A stretch of 64,000 nt of DNA from Alphaproteobacteria bacterium. Lineage in GTDB: Bacteria; Pseudomonadota; Alphaproteobacteria; Rhizobiales; Xanthobacteraceae. A program made the position numbers and the translations under genes. How positions within the stretch are numbered: position 1 is the first letter of the stretch; each line of letters opens with the position of its first letter. Of this stretch, positions 1 through 8,917 are shown in pieces. The notes beneath the pieces were generated by a model. That model was not told the origin of the DNA, searched no databases, and was given only the letters and a program-made list of their open reading frames with translations. The stretch lies in the NCBI GenBank assembly GCA_037200445.1, contig JBBCGH010000001.1, positions 372,001 to 436,000 on the forward strand, written 5' to 3'.

Positions 1-1226
1 AACGTGACGCTCTTCTTCGGGTCCCAGATCGCCACGTCGGCATCCGAGCCGATCGCAAGCGTGCCCTTCTTGGGATAGAGGCCGTAGATCTTCGCCGGGT
101 TGGTCGAGGTCCATGCGACGAACTTGCTCACGTCGAAGCGCCCGTTCGACACCATCTCGTCGAACACCACGGGAAGGCGCGCCTCGAGCCCGGGCATGCC
201 GTTCGGGATCTGCTTGAAGGTGGATGTCTTGCCGGCGACCAGCTTGCCGGTCTTGTCGTACGCATAGGGCGCGTGGTCGGACGAGATCACCTGCAGGTCG
301 CCGAGAGCGAGCGCCTGCCACAGTGCCTCCTGATCACTCGCCTCGCGTGCCGGCGGCGAGAACATCCACTTGCCGCCTTCGAGGCCGGGCTTGTCGAGGT
401 CCTTCTTGGTCATGAACAGATATTGCGGGCAGGTCTCGGCGAACACCTTCAGCCCTTCGCCGCGCGCCTTGCGAATGACGTGCGTGCCTTCCGCGGTCGA
501 GACGTGGAAGATCATGATCGGCTGATCGACCAGCGCGGCGCACGCGATCAGCCGCTGGAAGGCTTCCGGCTCGCACACGCGCGGGTGCGAGATCGAATGG
601 TACTTCGGCGCCGTGTAGCCGTGCTTCACGAGCCGCTTGCCCATCCACGAGATCATGCCGTGGTTCTCGGCATGCACGCAGACCATCGCGCGGTTGTCGC
701 GCGCCGACTGCAGCACATTGAGCAGCTGTTCGTCGTCGACCTTGAGGCGGTCGTAGGTCATGAACACTTTCAGCGAGGCGTGCCCCGCGTTCACCAGCGG
801 CGGGACCTCCTTCGCCAGCACCTCCTCGCGCGGGTCGGCGAGGATCATGTGAAACGCATAATCCACGACTGCGCCGCGCTCGGCGTACTCGTGATATTCA
901 TCCACCACCGTCTTCAGGCTCATGCCGACGTGCTGCGCGGCGAACGAGATGACCGTGGTGGTGCCGCCGAAGGCCGCCGCCGTGGTGGCACTCTCGAAGG
1001 TGTCGGCGTTCATCAGGCCGGAGGCGGACAACTGCTCGATGTGGCTGTGGCTGTCCACACCGCCGGGCAGCACGAGCTTGCCGCGCGCATCGATCTCAGC
1101 GCTCCCGCGGTCGAGCCCTTCGCCGATCGCCGCGATCTTGGCCCCGCGGATGCCGAGGTCGGCCTTGAAGCTGTCGGTTGCGGTCGCGACCGTGCCGCCG
1201 CGGATCACCAGATCGAAGGGTTGCAT
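1..1226 (-). CDS. Dihydropyrimidinase/D-hydantoinase-type cyclic amidohydrolase, partial
   Basis: The frame is open for 408 codons from an ATG at 1226 to the window edge, so the C-terminus is missing. The protein opens with DLVIRGGTV, a beta-sandwich strand typical of dihydropyrimidinases and hydantoinases, followed by the metal motif DSHSHIE (His60, His62), a SLKVFMTY segment holding the probable carbamylated metal-bridging lysine near residue 153, and later VHAENHG and FHVST histidines. The family hydrolyses the cyclic amide bond of dihydropyrimidines, hydantoins or allantoin in the cytoplasm with a dinuclear metal centre. It is divergent from the DapA-like gene, with a palindromic repeat between them. 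Close to HyuA and HyuB, it probably takes part in ring opening of a cyclic amide. Substrate cannot be told from sequence; allantoinase-like or other amidohydrolase activity is possible. Confidence 0.85.
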   Translation of the reverse strand, partial: MQPFDLVIRGGTVATATDSFKADLGIRGAKIAAIGEGLDRGSAEIDARGKLVLPGGVDSHSHIEQLSASGLMNADTFESATTAAAFGGTTTVISFAAQHVGMSLKTVVDEYHEYAERGAVVDYAFHMILADPREEVLAKEVPPLVNAGHASLKVFMTYDRLKVDDEQLLNVLQSARDNRAMVCVHAENHGMISWMGKRLVKHGYTAPKYHSISHPRVCEPEAFQRLIACAALVDQPIMIFHVSTAEGTHVIRKARGEGLKVFAETCPQYLFMTKKDLDKPGLEGGKWMFSPPAREASDQEALWQALALGDLQVISSDHAPYAYDKTGKLVAGKTSTFKQIPNGMPGLEARLPVVFDEMVSNGRFDVSKFVAWTSTNPAKIYGLYPKKGTLAIGSDADVAIWDPKKSVT

Positions 1227-1240
1227 TGCGAATTCTCTCC

Positions 1241-1379
1241 CGTCATTCCGGGGCGCCGTAGCGGCGAGCCCGGAATCCATAGCCACCGAATATTCCGTAT
1301 TGTACGGTCTCGCCAACATCGCAACAGTGGTGTTTATGGATTCCGGGCTCGCGAGCTTCGCTCGCGCCCCGGAATGACG
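1241..1379. repeat. Dispersed palindromic repeat, family A, copy 1
   Basis: A perfect 15-bp terminal inverted repeat (CGTCATTCCGGGGCG at the left end, its complement at the right end) encloses a second inverted pair, GAGCCCGGAATCCATA and its complement. It lies between two divergent genes and ends 11 nt before the downstream ATG. Similar elements occur at 4514, 8770, 19187 and 61019. Confidence 0.85.
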
Positions 1380-1390
1380 GACGCGAACGC

Positions 1391-2308
1391 ATGCCTTTGC
1401 TCGATACCTCCGCCCACGGCGTCTACATAATCGCGGCGACGCCATTCACAGACGACGGCGCGGTCGATACCGCAAGCCTCGACCGGTTGATGGACTTTTA
1501 CGTGCGCGCCGGCATCACCGGCGTCACCGTGCTCGGCATCATGGGCGAGGCGCCCAAGCTCACCCATCAGGAGGCGGTCGCGCTGACCCGGCAGGTGGTG
1601 CGGCGGGTGAACGGCCTGCCGGTGATCGTCGGCGTCTCGTCGCCCGGCTTCGCCTCGATGGCGGCGCTCACGAAGGACGTGATGGACGTGGGTGCGGGCG
1701 GCGTGATGATCGCGCCGCCTTCCACGCTCAAGACCGACGACCAGATCGTCGCGTATTTCGGCAATGCCGTGGAGGCGATCGGCGACGATGTGCCGTTCGT
1801 GATCCAGGACTATCCGTACGCCTCGGGCGTCACCATGGCGCCCTCGGTCATCAAGCGCATCGTGAACAACTATCCCTCGGCCAAGATGGTGAAGCACGAG
1901 GAGTGGCCGGGGCTGGAAAAGCTCACCGCGCTCAAAGGGCTGATGAGCAACGGCATGCGCCATGTCGCGATCCTGTGCGGCAACGGCGGCATTTTCCTGC
2001 CGCATGAGCTCGAGCGCGGCGCGGACGGCGCGAACACCGGCTACGCGTACCCCGAGATGCTGGTGCAACTGGTGAAGCTGATCAAATCGGGCGAGCGCGC
2101 GGCCGCGCATGATCTGTTCGACCGGCATTTGCCGCTGCTGCGCTACGAGCAGCAGCCCGGAATGCTCGGCCTCGCGGTGCGCAAGTACATCTTGAAGCGC
2201 CGCGGCGCGATCGCGAGCGATGCGCAGCGCAAGCCGGGGATCAAACTCTCGAAGGAAGCGATCGCCGAAATCGAATTCCTGATCGCCCGGCTGGAACGGA
2301 ATACCTAG
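1391..2308 (+). CDS. DapA-family (DHDPS/NAL-like) aldolase or lyase
   Basis: This 305-residue protein has the class I aldolase TIM barrel of the dihydrodipicolinate synthase / N-acetylneuraminate lyase superfamily. The Schiff-base lysine is Lys168 in MVKHEE and the catalytic tyrosine is Tyr141 in QDYPYASG. The phosphate/carboxylate loop reads GIMGEA where DapA itself has GTTGE, which argues against a lysine-biosynthesis DapA and for a catabolic paralogue acting on an alpha-keto acid. It sits between a cyclic amidohydrolase and hyuAB, so it may cleave or dehydrate an open-chain product of that pathway (inference). The ATG follows a repeat element and has no clear Shine-Dalgarno sequence. Superfamily is secure; reaction is unknown. 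Confidence 0.88.
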   Translation: MPLLDTSAHGVYIIAATPFTDDGAVDTASLDRLMDFYVRAGITGVTVLGIMGEAPKLTHQEAVALTRQVVRRVNGLPVIVGVSSPGFASMAALTKDVMDVGAGGVMIAPPSTLKTDDQIVAYFGNAVEAIGDDVPFVIQDYPYASGVTMAPSVIKRIVNNYPSAKMVKHEEWPGLEKLTALKGLMSNGMRHVAILCGNGGIFLPHELERGADGANTGYAYPEMLVQLVKLIKSGERAAAHDLFDRHLPLLRYEQQPGMLGLAVRKYILKRRGAIASDAQRKPGIKLSKEAIAEIEFLIARLERNT

Positions 2309-2358
2309 CGCATGTTCCGGCGAAGTGGACACCGTTCGCCGATGAAGAACACGCGCCA
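2309..2358. repeat. Degenerate dispersed repeat, family C, copy 1
   Basis: The segment begins GCATGTTCCGGCGAAGTGG and continues with a CCGTT..CCGA block. It resembles the clearer copies at 46877, 53540 and 60257 (GCATGA..CCGAAAA..CCGGTTTTCGG), but its arms no longer pair well. The match was made by eye. Confidence 0.4.
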
Positions 2359-2420
2359 ACGAAAGAAACACAGCCATTTCGGCGACAAGTTCAGAGATTA
2401 GCGATGCAAGTTGATGGGAA

Positions 2421-4505
2421 ATGGCTGTGAGTTCGCGCCCTGACGTGCGCATGGCGGTCGATATCGGCGGCACATTCACCGATATCGTGCTCGATCGCGG
2501 CTCCGCGCGGATCACCCGCAAGGTGCTGACCACGCAGCGGCCCGAGGAGGGCGTGCTGTCCGGCGCGCGACTTGTGCTCGGCGACGCGGGCCTGCACTTC
2601 TCCGACATCGATGTGTTCATCCACGGCACCACGCTCGCCACCAATGCGATCATCGAGCGGCGCGGCGCACGCACCGCGCTGATCGCGACCGACGGCTTTC
2701 GCGATACCATCGAGATCGCAAACGAGAGCCGCTACGATCAGTACGACCTCACCATCGAAAAGCCGCAGCCGCTGGTGCCGCGCGCGCTGCGCTTCACGGT
2801 GCCGGAACGCGTCGACGTGCACGGCAAGGTACGCCTTGCCCTCGACGAAGCGGCGGTCGCCGCGCAGGTCGTGCGGCTCAAGGACAACGGCATCGAGGCG
2901 GTCGCGATCTGCTTCATGCATTCGTATGTGAACCCCGCGCACGAGCAGCGCACGGGCGAAATCCTGAAAAAAGCGATGCCGGAATTGAGCATTACGCTCT
3001 CCTGCGAGGTGTGCCCGGAAATCCGCGAATACGAGCGCACCTCGACGGCGGTGGCGAATGCCTACGTGCAGCCGCTGATGGACGGCTACCTCGCCCGCAT
3101 GGACGAGGCGCTGCGGCAGGAGCAGTACCGCGGCGCGGTCTATCTGGTGACCTCGGGCGGCGGGCTCACCTCGATCGATACCGCGCGAAAATTTCCGGTA
3201 CGGCTCGTCGAGTCCGGACCCGCGGGCGGCGCGATCTTTGCCGCGCAGGTGGCGGCGCGCGGCGGAGAGAAGAAGGTGCTGTCGTTCGACATGGGCGGCA
3301 CCACGGCGAAGATCTGCCTGATCGAGAACTACGAGCCGAACTCGGCGCGCGTCTACGAGGTCGACCGCGCGGCGCGCTTCCTGAAGGGCTCCGGCCTGCC
3401 GGTGCGCATCCCGGTGATCGAGATGGTCGAGATCGGTGCTGGCGGCGGCTCGATCGCCAGGATCGATGCGTTGAAGCGCGTGACCGTCGGGCCCGAGAGT
3501 GCGGGCTCCGAGCCCGGGCCGGCCTGCTATGCGCGCGGTGGGCTGCTCCCGACCGTCACCGACGCCGATGTGGCGCTCGGCATGATCGATCCGGCGGCCT
3601 TCGCGGGCGGTACGATCGCGCTCAAGCCGGCTTTGTCGAAGGCCGCACTCGCGACCGCCGTCGGCGATCCGCTCGGGATGTCGCCCGAGACCGCCGCCTA
3701 CGCGGTGCACGAGATGGTGTGCGAGAACATGGCAAGCGCCGCGCGCGTGCATGCGGTCGAGCGCGGCGAGGTCGTGAGCGAGCACACGCTGATCGCGTTC
3801 GGCGGGGCTGCGCCGCTGCATGCGGCGCGCGTCGCCGAGAAGCTCGGGCTCGCGCGCGTGCTGGTGCCGCCGAACGCGGGCGTCGGCTCGGCGGTCGGCT
3901 TTCTGGTCGCGCCGATTTCCTACGAGCTGGTGAAGAGCCGTCACATGCGGCTCGACAATTTCGATTCAGCAGGGGCGTCTGCGCTGCTCGCCGGGATGGC
4001 GCGCGATGCGCGCGCGCTGGTCGAGCCGGGCGCGCGCGGGGCGCCGGTCACCGAGCGGCGGCTCGCGTACATGCGCTATGTGGGGCAGGGGCACGAGATC
4101 ACGGTGCCGCTGCCGGTGCGCGCTCTCACTGCGGACGATGCCGCGACGCTGCGCGAGACCTTCGAGCGCGAGTATTCGGTGCTGTTCCGCCGCCCGATAC
4201 CGGGCGCGGCGATCGAGGCGCTGAGCTGGTCGGTGCTGATTTCAACGAAGGCCGAGCGTCCGGCTGCGATCAATGGCGCGCCGGAGAAACGTTCGCCGTC
4301 GCCCGACGGTAGCCGCGCGTTCTTCGATGGCCGCGCCGGCTGCTCGATCGACGTGCCACTCTACCGGCGCGAGCGGATGGCGGCGGGCGTGCGCGTGCCG
4401 GGTCCTGCGATCATCGCCGAGGACGAGACCTCGACATTCGTGACCGCGAGCTTCGACGCGCGCATCGACGCTGCCGGGTGTATCGTGATGGAGCGAAGGG
4501 TGTGA
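2421..4505 (+). CDS. hyuA: Hydantoinase/oxoprolinase subunit A (HyuA family)
   Basis: This is a 694-residue protein with the two ASKHA-type nucleotide-binding signatures of the HyuA family: DIGGTFTDIVLD at about residues 14-25 and DMGGTTAKICL near residue 290. It also has GAGGGSIA and the ESGPAGG loop. HyuA proteins pair with HyuB to hydrolyse 5-oxoproline, N-methylhydantoin or related cyclic amides with ATP; some relatives are acetone or acetophenone carboxylase subunits. Length fits a separate HyuA rather than the fused eukaryotic oxoprolinase. The next gene encodes HyuB, but a 156-bp palindromic repeat separates the two. An internal ATG at 2451 (MAVDIGG) is an alternative start. Substrate is unassigned. 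Confidence 0.92.
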   Translation: MAVSSRPDVRMAVDIGGTFTDIVLDRGSARITRKVLTTQRPEEGVLSGARLVLGDAGLHFSDIDVFIHGTTLATNAIIERRGARTALIATDGFRDTIEIANESRYDQYDLTIEKPQPLVPRALRFTVPERVDVHGKVRLALDEAAVAAQVVRLKDNGIEAVAICFMHSYVNPAHEQRTGEILKKAMPELSITLSCEVCPEIREYERTSTAVANAYVQPLMDGYLARMDEALRQEQYRGAVYLVTSGGGLTSIDTARKFPVRLVESGPAGGAIFAAQVAARGGEKKVLSFDMGGTTAKICLIENYEPNSARVYEVDRAARFLKGSGLPVRIPVIEMVEIGAGGGSIARIDALKRVTVGPESAGSEPGPACYARGGLLPTVTDADVALGMIDPAAFAGGTIALKPALSKAALATAVGDPLGMSPETAAYAVHEMVCENMASAARVHAVERGEVVSEHTLIAFGGAAPLHAARVAEKLGLARVLVPPNAGVGSAVGFLVAPISYELVKSRHMRLDNFDSAGASALLAGMARDARALVEPGARGAPVTERRLAYMRYVGQGHEITVPLPVRALTADDAATLRETFEREYSVLFRRPIPGAAIEALSWSVLISTKAERPAAINGAPEKRSPSPDGSRAFFDGRAGCSIDVPLYRRERMAAGVRVPGPAIIAEDETSTFVTASFDARIDAAGCIVMERRV

Positions 4506-4513
4506 TGCTCAAT

Positions 4514-4669
4514 CTCTCAGTTGTCATTCCGTGGCGCCGCGAAGCGGCGAGCCCGGAATCCATAGCCACCACCGTGGAGATTGCGCTCGTGCGGAGCGAT
4601 ATAGCTTACTTCGTGGTTACGGATTCCGGGCTCACGCCTTCGGCGTGCCCCGGAATGACCAACTGAGAG
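4514..4669. repeat. Dispersed palindromic repeat, family A, copy 2
   Basis: The ends read CTCTCAGTTGTCATTCC and the near-exact complement (one extra G). The inner arms carry AGCCCGGAATCCATA and GGATTCCGGGCTCA. The element fills the hyuA-hyuB junction and ends 6 nt before the hyuB ATG, so the GAGAGA that could serve as ribosome binding site belongs to its right end. Confidence 0.85.
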
Positions 4670-4675
4670 ATCGTC

Positions 4676-6346
4676 ATGACATCCGCCACACGTCTCATCG
4701 ACCTGCAGATCATGTGGAACCGGCTGATCGCGGTGGTCGAGGAGCAGGCGCAGGTGCTGATGCGCACGGCGTTCTCGCCGATCGTGCGCGAGTGCGGCGA
4801 TCTGTCGGCCGGCGTGTTCGACCGCAAAGGGCGCATGCTGGCGCAGGCGGTGACCGGCACGCCGGGCCACGTCAACTCGATGGCGGAGTCGGTGAAGCAC
4901 TTCATCCGCCACTTCCCGCTCGACACCATGAAGCCGGGCGATGCCTACATCACCAACGATCCGTGGATGGGCACCGGCCATCTCAACGACTTCGTCATCA
5001 CGACGCCCGCCTTCAACCGGAAGGGCGAGCTGGTCGCGCTGTTCTCCTGCACCAGCCATCTGATGGATATCGGCGGCATCGGCTTCGGCCCGGACGCGAC
5101 CGACGTGTTCATGGAAGGCCTCTACATTCCGATGCTCAAGCTGATCGATCAGGGCACCGTGAACGAAACGCTGATGGCGATGATCCGCGCCAACACGCGC
5201 CTCCCGATCGACACCGAGGGCGACACCTACTCGCTCGCCGCCTGTAACGATGTCGGCGCGAAGCGTCTCGCCGAAATGATGGAGGAGTTCGGCATCGACT
5301 CGCTCGATCCGCTTGCCGAGCACATCCTGGCGCGTTCGCGCGAGGCGGTGCTTGCCGAGATCGCCAAGCTGCCGAAGGGCACATGGCACAATACCATGAC
5401 GGTCGACGGCTACGATCAGCCGGTGACCTTGGCTGCGGCGCTGACGATCAGCGATACCGGCATTCACGTCGATTTCACCGGCACGTCGCCGCAGTCGCCG
5501 CGCGGCATCAACGTGCCGCTCTCCTACACGACCGCATACACGGTGTTCGGTCTCGGCTGCGTGGTGGCGAGCCAGATCCCCAACAATGCGGGCTCGCTCG
5601 GGCCGCTCACGGTGTCGGCGCCGCCCGGCTGCATCCTTAATGCGCCGAAGCCCGCGCCGGTCGCGATACGCCACGTAACGGGCCAGATGCTGCCGGACGT
5701 CGTGTTCGGGTGCCTGCGCCAGATCGTTCCGGAGCGCGTGCCGGCCGAAGGCACGTCGTGCCTGTGGAACCTGATCGTGCGCGGCGAGACGCAGTCGGGC
5801 GCCGGCGGCAACTACGGGTTCTCAATGGCGATCACCAGTAACGGTGGCACGGGGGCGCGTGCCGACAAGGATGGGTTGTCGGCGACCGCCTATCCGAGCG
5901 GCGTGCGCGGCACGCCGGTCGAGATCGCCGAGAGCCAGACCCCGCTGATCTTCTGGAAAAAGGAGCTGCGCCCCGGCTCCGGCGGTGTTGGCCGCACGCA
6001 GGGCGGTCACGGGCAGATCATCGAGATGGAAAGCGGCGTCGGCCGGCCGTGGGACATCCTCGCGGCGTTCGATCGCATCGAGCATCCGGCGCGTGGGCGC
6101 GACAGCGGGCAGAACGGCGCGCCGGGCTACGTCGGCCTCAAGTCCGGCCAGAAATTCCGCGGCAAGGGCTTCCAGCTCGTGCCGCCGGGCGACCGGCTGG
6201 TGGTCCATACACCGGGCGGCGGCGGCATCGGTGCCCCTGCGGAACGCAAGGCGGAGCGTGTCGCGCGCGATCTCGCGGACGAACTGATTTCCACCGAAAC
6301 CGCGCGCCGTGTGTACGGCTACACTGGAATCAAGGCCGCCGAATAA
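4676..6346 (+). CDS. hyuB: Hydantoinase/oxoprolinase subunit B (HyuB family)
   Basis: This 556-residue protein has family landmarks of HyuB: GDLSAGVFD, a PGHVNSM segment, the ITNDPWMGTGHLND block near residue 98, SCTSHLMDIGG, and a glycine-rich C-terminus (TPGGGGIGAP). HyuB works with HyuA in ATP-dependent opening of 5-oxoproline- or hydantoin-like rings in the cytoplasm. It lies directly downstream of hyuA on the same strand. It is followed after 76 nt by the molybdenum hydroxylase gene, consistent with one catabolic transcription unit. Assignment to the family is firm; the ring compound it attacks is not known. Confidence 0.92.
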   Translation: MTSATRLIDLQIMWNRLIAVVEEQAQVLMRTAFSPIVRECGDLSAGVFDRKGRMLAQAVTGTPGHVNSMAESVKHFIRHFPLDTMKPGDAYITNDPWMGTGHLNDFVITTPAFNRKGELVALFSCTSHLMDIGGIGFGPDATDVFMEGLYIPMLKLIDQGTVNETLMAMIRANTRLPIDTEGDTYSLAACNDVGAKRLAEMMEEFGIDSLDPLAEHILARSREAVLAEIAKLPKGTWHNTMTVDGYDQPVTLAAALTISDTGIHVDFTGTSPQSPRGINVPLSYTTAYTVFGLGCVVASQIPNNAGSLGPLTVSAPPGCILNAPKPAPVAIRHVTGQMLPDVVFGCLRQIVPERVPAEGTSCLWNLIVRGETQSGAGGNYGFSMAITSNGGTGARADKDGLSATAYPSGVRGTPVEIAESQTPLIFWKKELRPGSGGVGRTQGGHGQIIEMESGVGRPWDILAAFDRIEHPARGRDSGQNGAPGYVGLKSGQKFRGKGFQLVPPGDRLVVHTPGGGGIGAPAERKAERVARDLADELISTETARRVYGYTGIKAAE

Positions 6347-6422
6347 CGCGACATCGCGCCGATTGCCCTTGTCGGCGCCCCGCCATATCGTCCCGCCCGA
6401 CAACACATAAGGGACGACGGAA

Positions 6423-8759
6423 ATGGCCAAGTTCGGAATCGGTCAGGCGGTGCGGCGGGTCGAGGACGCGCGTTTCCTCACCGGCGCGGGGCGCTACGTC
6501 GACGATATCGTGCTGCCCGGCATGGCGCATGGCGTCGTGTTGCTCTCCCCGCATGCACACGCGCGCATCAAGAAGATCGACACATCCAGCGCGAAGGCCG
6601 CACCCGGCGTGTTGCTGGTGCTGACCGGCGCGGATGTTGCGGCCGAACATCTCGGCGCGTTCACGTCCGCCATGATGCCGGAAGATCTCGGTGCGCCGAA
6701 GGGACACCGCATCCACCAGCAACTGCTGCAATCCGACAAGGTGCGCTTTGTCGGCGACCGCGTGGCGTTCGTTGTGGCGGAGACGCAGGCGCAGGCGCGC
6801 GATGCCGCCGACATGATCGAGGTCGACTACGAGACGCTGCCGGCCGTCGCGCTGGTGGAAGACGCCGCGAAAGACGGCGCGCCGAAGGTGTGGGACGACA
6901 ATCCGAACGGCAATGTCGCTTTCATGCTGGCATTCGGCGACGAGAAGGCGACCGATGCGGCCTTCGCCAAGGCCAGGCATCACGTCAAGCTGCGCATGGA
7001 GAACAACCGCGTCACGCCGGTGTCGATGGAGCCGCGCACCGCGATCGGCGACTACAACGCGGCCGACGACGCCTACACGCTCTATACGTCGTCGCAGAAC
7101 CCGCACGGCGTGCGCATGGAAATGGCGCACCTCTTCCATGTGAACGAGAACCAGGTGCGCGTGGTCGCGCCCGACGTCGGCGGCGGGTTCGGGCTGAAGG
7201 GTGGCGCGTTCCCGGATGATGCGCTCGCGCTCTGGGCGTCGAAGAAATTGCGCCGGCCCGTGAAGTGGGTCGCGACCCGCTCCGAAAGCATGATGACCGA
7301 TCACACCGGGCGCGATCTCGTCAGCTACGGCGAACTGGCGCTCGACGAGAAGGGCAAAATTCTCGCCATCCGCTCGCAGTCGCTGTTCCAGATCGGCGCC
7401 TATTTCGTCGGGCCCGGCATGGTCAGCGGGCTGTTCTCGCTGCGCTTCATTCCGGAAGCCTACGACGTGCAGACGATGCACATCATGTGCAAGGGCATGT
7501 TCACCAACACGCCGCAAGCGGGCCCTTATCGTGGCGCCGGGCGGCCGGAGGCCGCGTACTTTACGGAGCGCATGATCGAACATGCGGCGAGAGAGATCGG
7601 CATGGATGTCGCCGAGATCCGCCGGGTCAATCTCATCCCGCCGGACAAATTCCCCTACAACACGCCGACGCTCTACACCTACGACTCGGGCGAGTTCGTA
7701 CGCCTGCTCGACAGGTGCGTCGAGATGGCGGACTGGAAGGGCTTCGCCAAGCGCAAGCGCGAGTCGGAGAAGAACGGCAAGCTGCGCGGCCGTTCGGTCT
7801 GCTACTACATCGAGTTCGGCGGCATCTTCAACGACCGCATGGACATCCGCTTCGATCCGGGCGGCACGGTCACGGTCCTTGGCGGCACGCATTCGCACGG
7901 GCAGGGGCATGCGACCGTGTTTGCGCAGTGTGTGCACGAATGGCTCGGCGTGCCGTTCGAGAACATCCGCTACATACAGGGCGACACCGCGCAGGTCGGC
8001 TTCGGACGCGGCACCTATGGGGCGCGCAGTGCCGTGGTCGGCGGCAGCGCGCTCAAGCGCGCCGCGGACGGCATCATCGAGAAGGCGAAGCCGCTCGCCG
8101 CCGCCATGATGGAGGCGGATGCGGGCGACATCGAATTTGCCGACGGCAACTTCAAGGTGGCCGGCACCGACAAGGCGATCCCGCTCACCGAGGTGGCCAA
8201 AGCCTCATTCGCCCCGATGGGCCCGTTCACCAAGTTCGGCATCGGGCTCGAGGCGACGGGCTCGCATTCGCCGGAGCCGCCGAGCCATCCGAACGGCGCG
8301 CACGCGGTCGAGCTCGAAGTCGATCCCGAAACCGGCGAAGTCACGGTCGACCGCTACGTGATGGTCGACGATCTCGGGCAGGTGCTCAACCCGATGATCG
8401 TCAACGGCCAGCAGCACGGCGGCGTTGCGCAGGGCATCGGGCAGGCGCTCTACGAGCACGCGGTTTATGACGCAGGCTCCGCGCAACTCGTCACCGGCAG
8501 CTTCATGGATTACGTGATGCCGCGCGCCGACATGCTGCCGAATTTCGAGATCGCTCTCGAAGAGGTGCCGTGCAAGACCAACCCGATCGGCGTGAAGGGG
8601 ATCGGCGAATCCGGCACCATCGGCGCGCCGCCGGTCGTGATCAACGCGCTGATCGATGCGCTCTCGCCGCTCGGCATCGACCGCATCGACATGCCGGCGA
8701 CGCCAGGCCGCGTGTGGCAGGCGATCCAGCAGGCGAATGGTAAGAGGGCGCACGCCTAG
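6423..8759 (+). CDS. Molybdenum hydroxylase large subunit (CoxL-like, form II; xanthine dehydrogenase family)
   Basis: This 778-residue protein has an aldehyde-oxidase a/b hammerhead domain at the N-terminus (FLTGAGRYVDDI, about residue 19) and a molybdopterin-binding domain after it. The active-site loop reads GPYRGAGRPEA near residue 366. This is the form II signature, not the AYRCSFR of true aerobic CO dehydrogenase. The catalytic glutamate is in KGIGESGTIG near residue 728. Such subunits bind the Mo-cytosine-dinucleotide cofactor and hydroxylate aldehydes, purines or N-heterocycles. No small 2Fe-2S subunit or FAD subunit gene lies on either side, so its partners must be elsewhere or be replaced. 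A Shine-Dalgarno-like AGGGACGACGGAA precedes the ATG. It closes the hyu gene group. Confidence 0.9.
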   Translation: MAKFGIGQAVRRVEDARFLTGAGRYVDDIVLPGMAHGVVLLSPHAHARIKKIDTSSAKAAPGVLLVLTGADVAAEHLGAFTSAMMPEDLGAPKGHRIHQQLLQSDKVRFVGDRVAFVVAETQAQARDAADMIEVDYETLPAVALVEDAAKDGAPKVWDDNPNGNVAFMLAFGDEKATDAAFAKARHHVKLRMENNRVTPVSMEPRTAIGDYNAADDAYTLYTSSQNPHGVRMEMAHLFHVNENQVRVVAPDVGGGFGLKGGAFPDDALALWASKKLRRPVKWVATRSESMMTDHTGRDLVSYGELALDEKGKILAIRSQSLFQIGAYFVGPGMVSGLFSLRFIPEAYDVQTMHIMCKGMFTNTPQAGPYRGAGRPEAAYFTERMIEHAAREIGMDVAEIRRVNLIPPDKFPYNTPTLYTYDSGEFVRLLDRCVEMADWKGFAKRKRESEKNGKLRGRSVCYYIEFGGIFNDRMDIRFDPGGTVTVLGGTHSHGQGHATVFAQCVHEWLGVPFENIRYIQGDTAQVGFGRGTYGARSAVVGGSALKRAADGIIEKAKPLAAAMMEADAGDIEFADGNFKVAGTDKAIPLTEVAKASFAPMGPFTKFGIGLEATGSHSPEPPSHPNGAHAVELEVDPETGEVTVDRYVMVDDLGQVLNPMIVNGQQHGGVAQGIGQALYEHAVYDAGSAQLVTGSFMDYVMPRADMLPNFEIALEEVPCKTNPIGVKGIGESGTIGAPPVVINALIDALSPLGIDRIDMPATPGRVWQAIQQANGKRAHA

Positions 8760-8769
8760 ACTAGTCTAT

Positions 8770-8909
8770 CTGTCATCCCGGCCGAGCGAAGCGAGAGCCG
8801 GGATCCATGCTTCAGCATGCTCCGCGGGAGAGATGGGTCCCGGATAGCCGCGGAGCCTGTCATCGGGCCGCGCTTTGCGCGGACCCGTTGGCGGCTTCCG
8901 GGATGACAG
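8770..8909. repeat. Dispersed palindromic repeat, family A variant, copy 3
   Basis: Terminal inverted repeats CTGTCATCCCGG and CCGGGATGACAG (12 bp, perfect) enclose GGGATCCAT and ATGGGTCCCGG blocks. The element lies between the convergent coxL-like gene and the GntR regulator and could act as a bidirectional terminator. Confidence 0.8.
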
Positions 8910-8917
8910 CCGCGACG

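Noticed and set aside
8757-8770. CTAGACTAG near the end of the coxL-like gene as another member of the CTAG hairpin family
   Set aside because: It has no paired inner arms or matching spacing and probably reflects the stop codon context.
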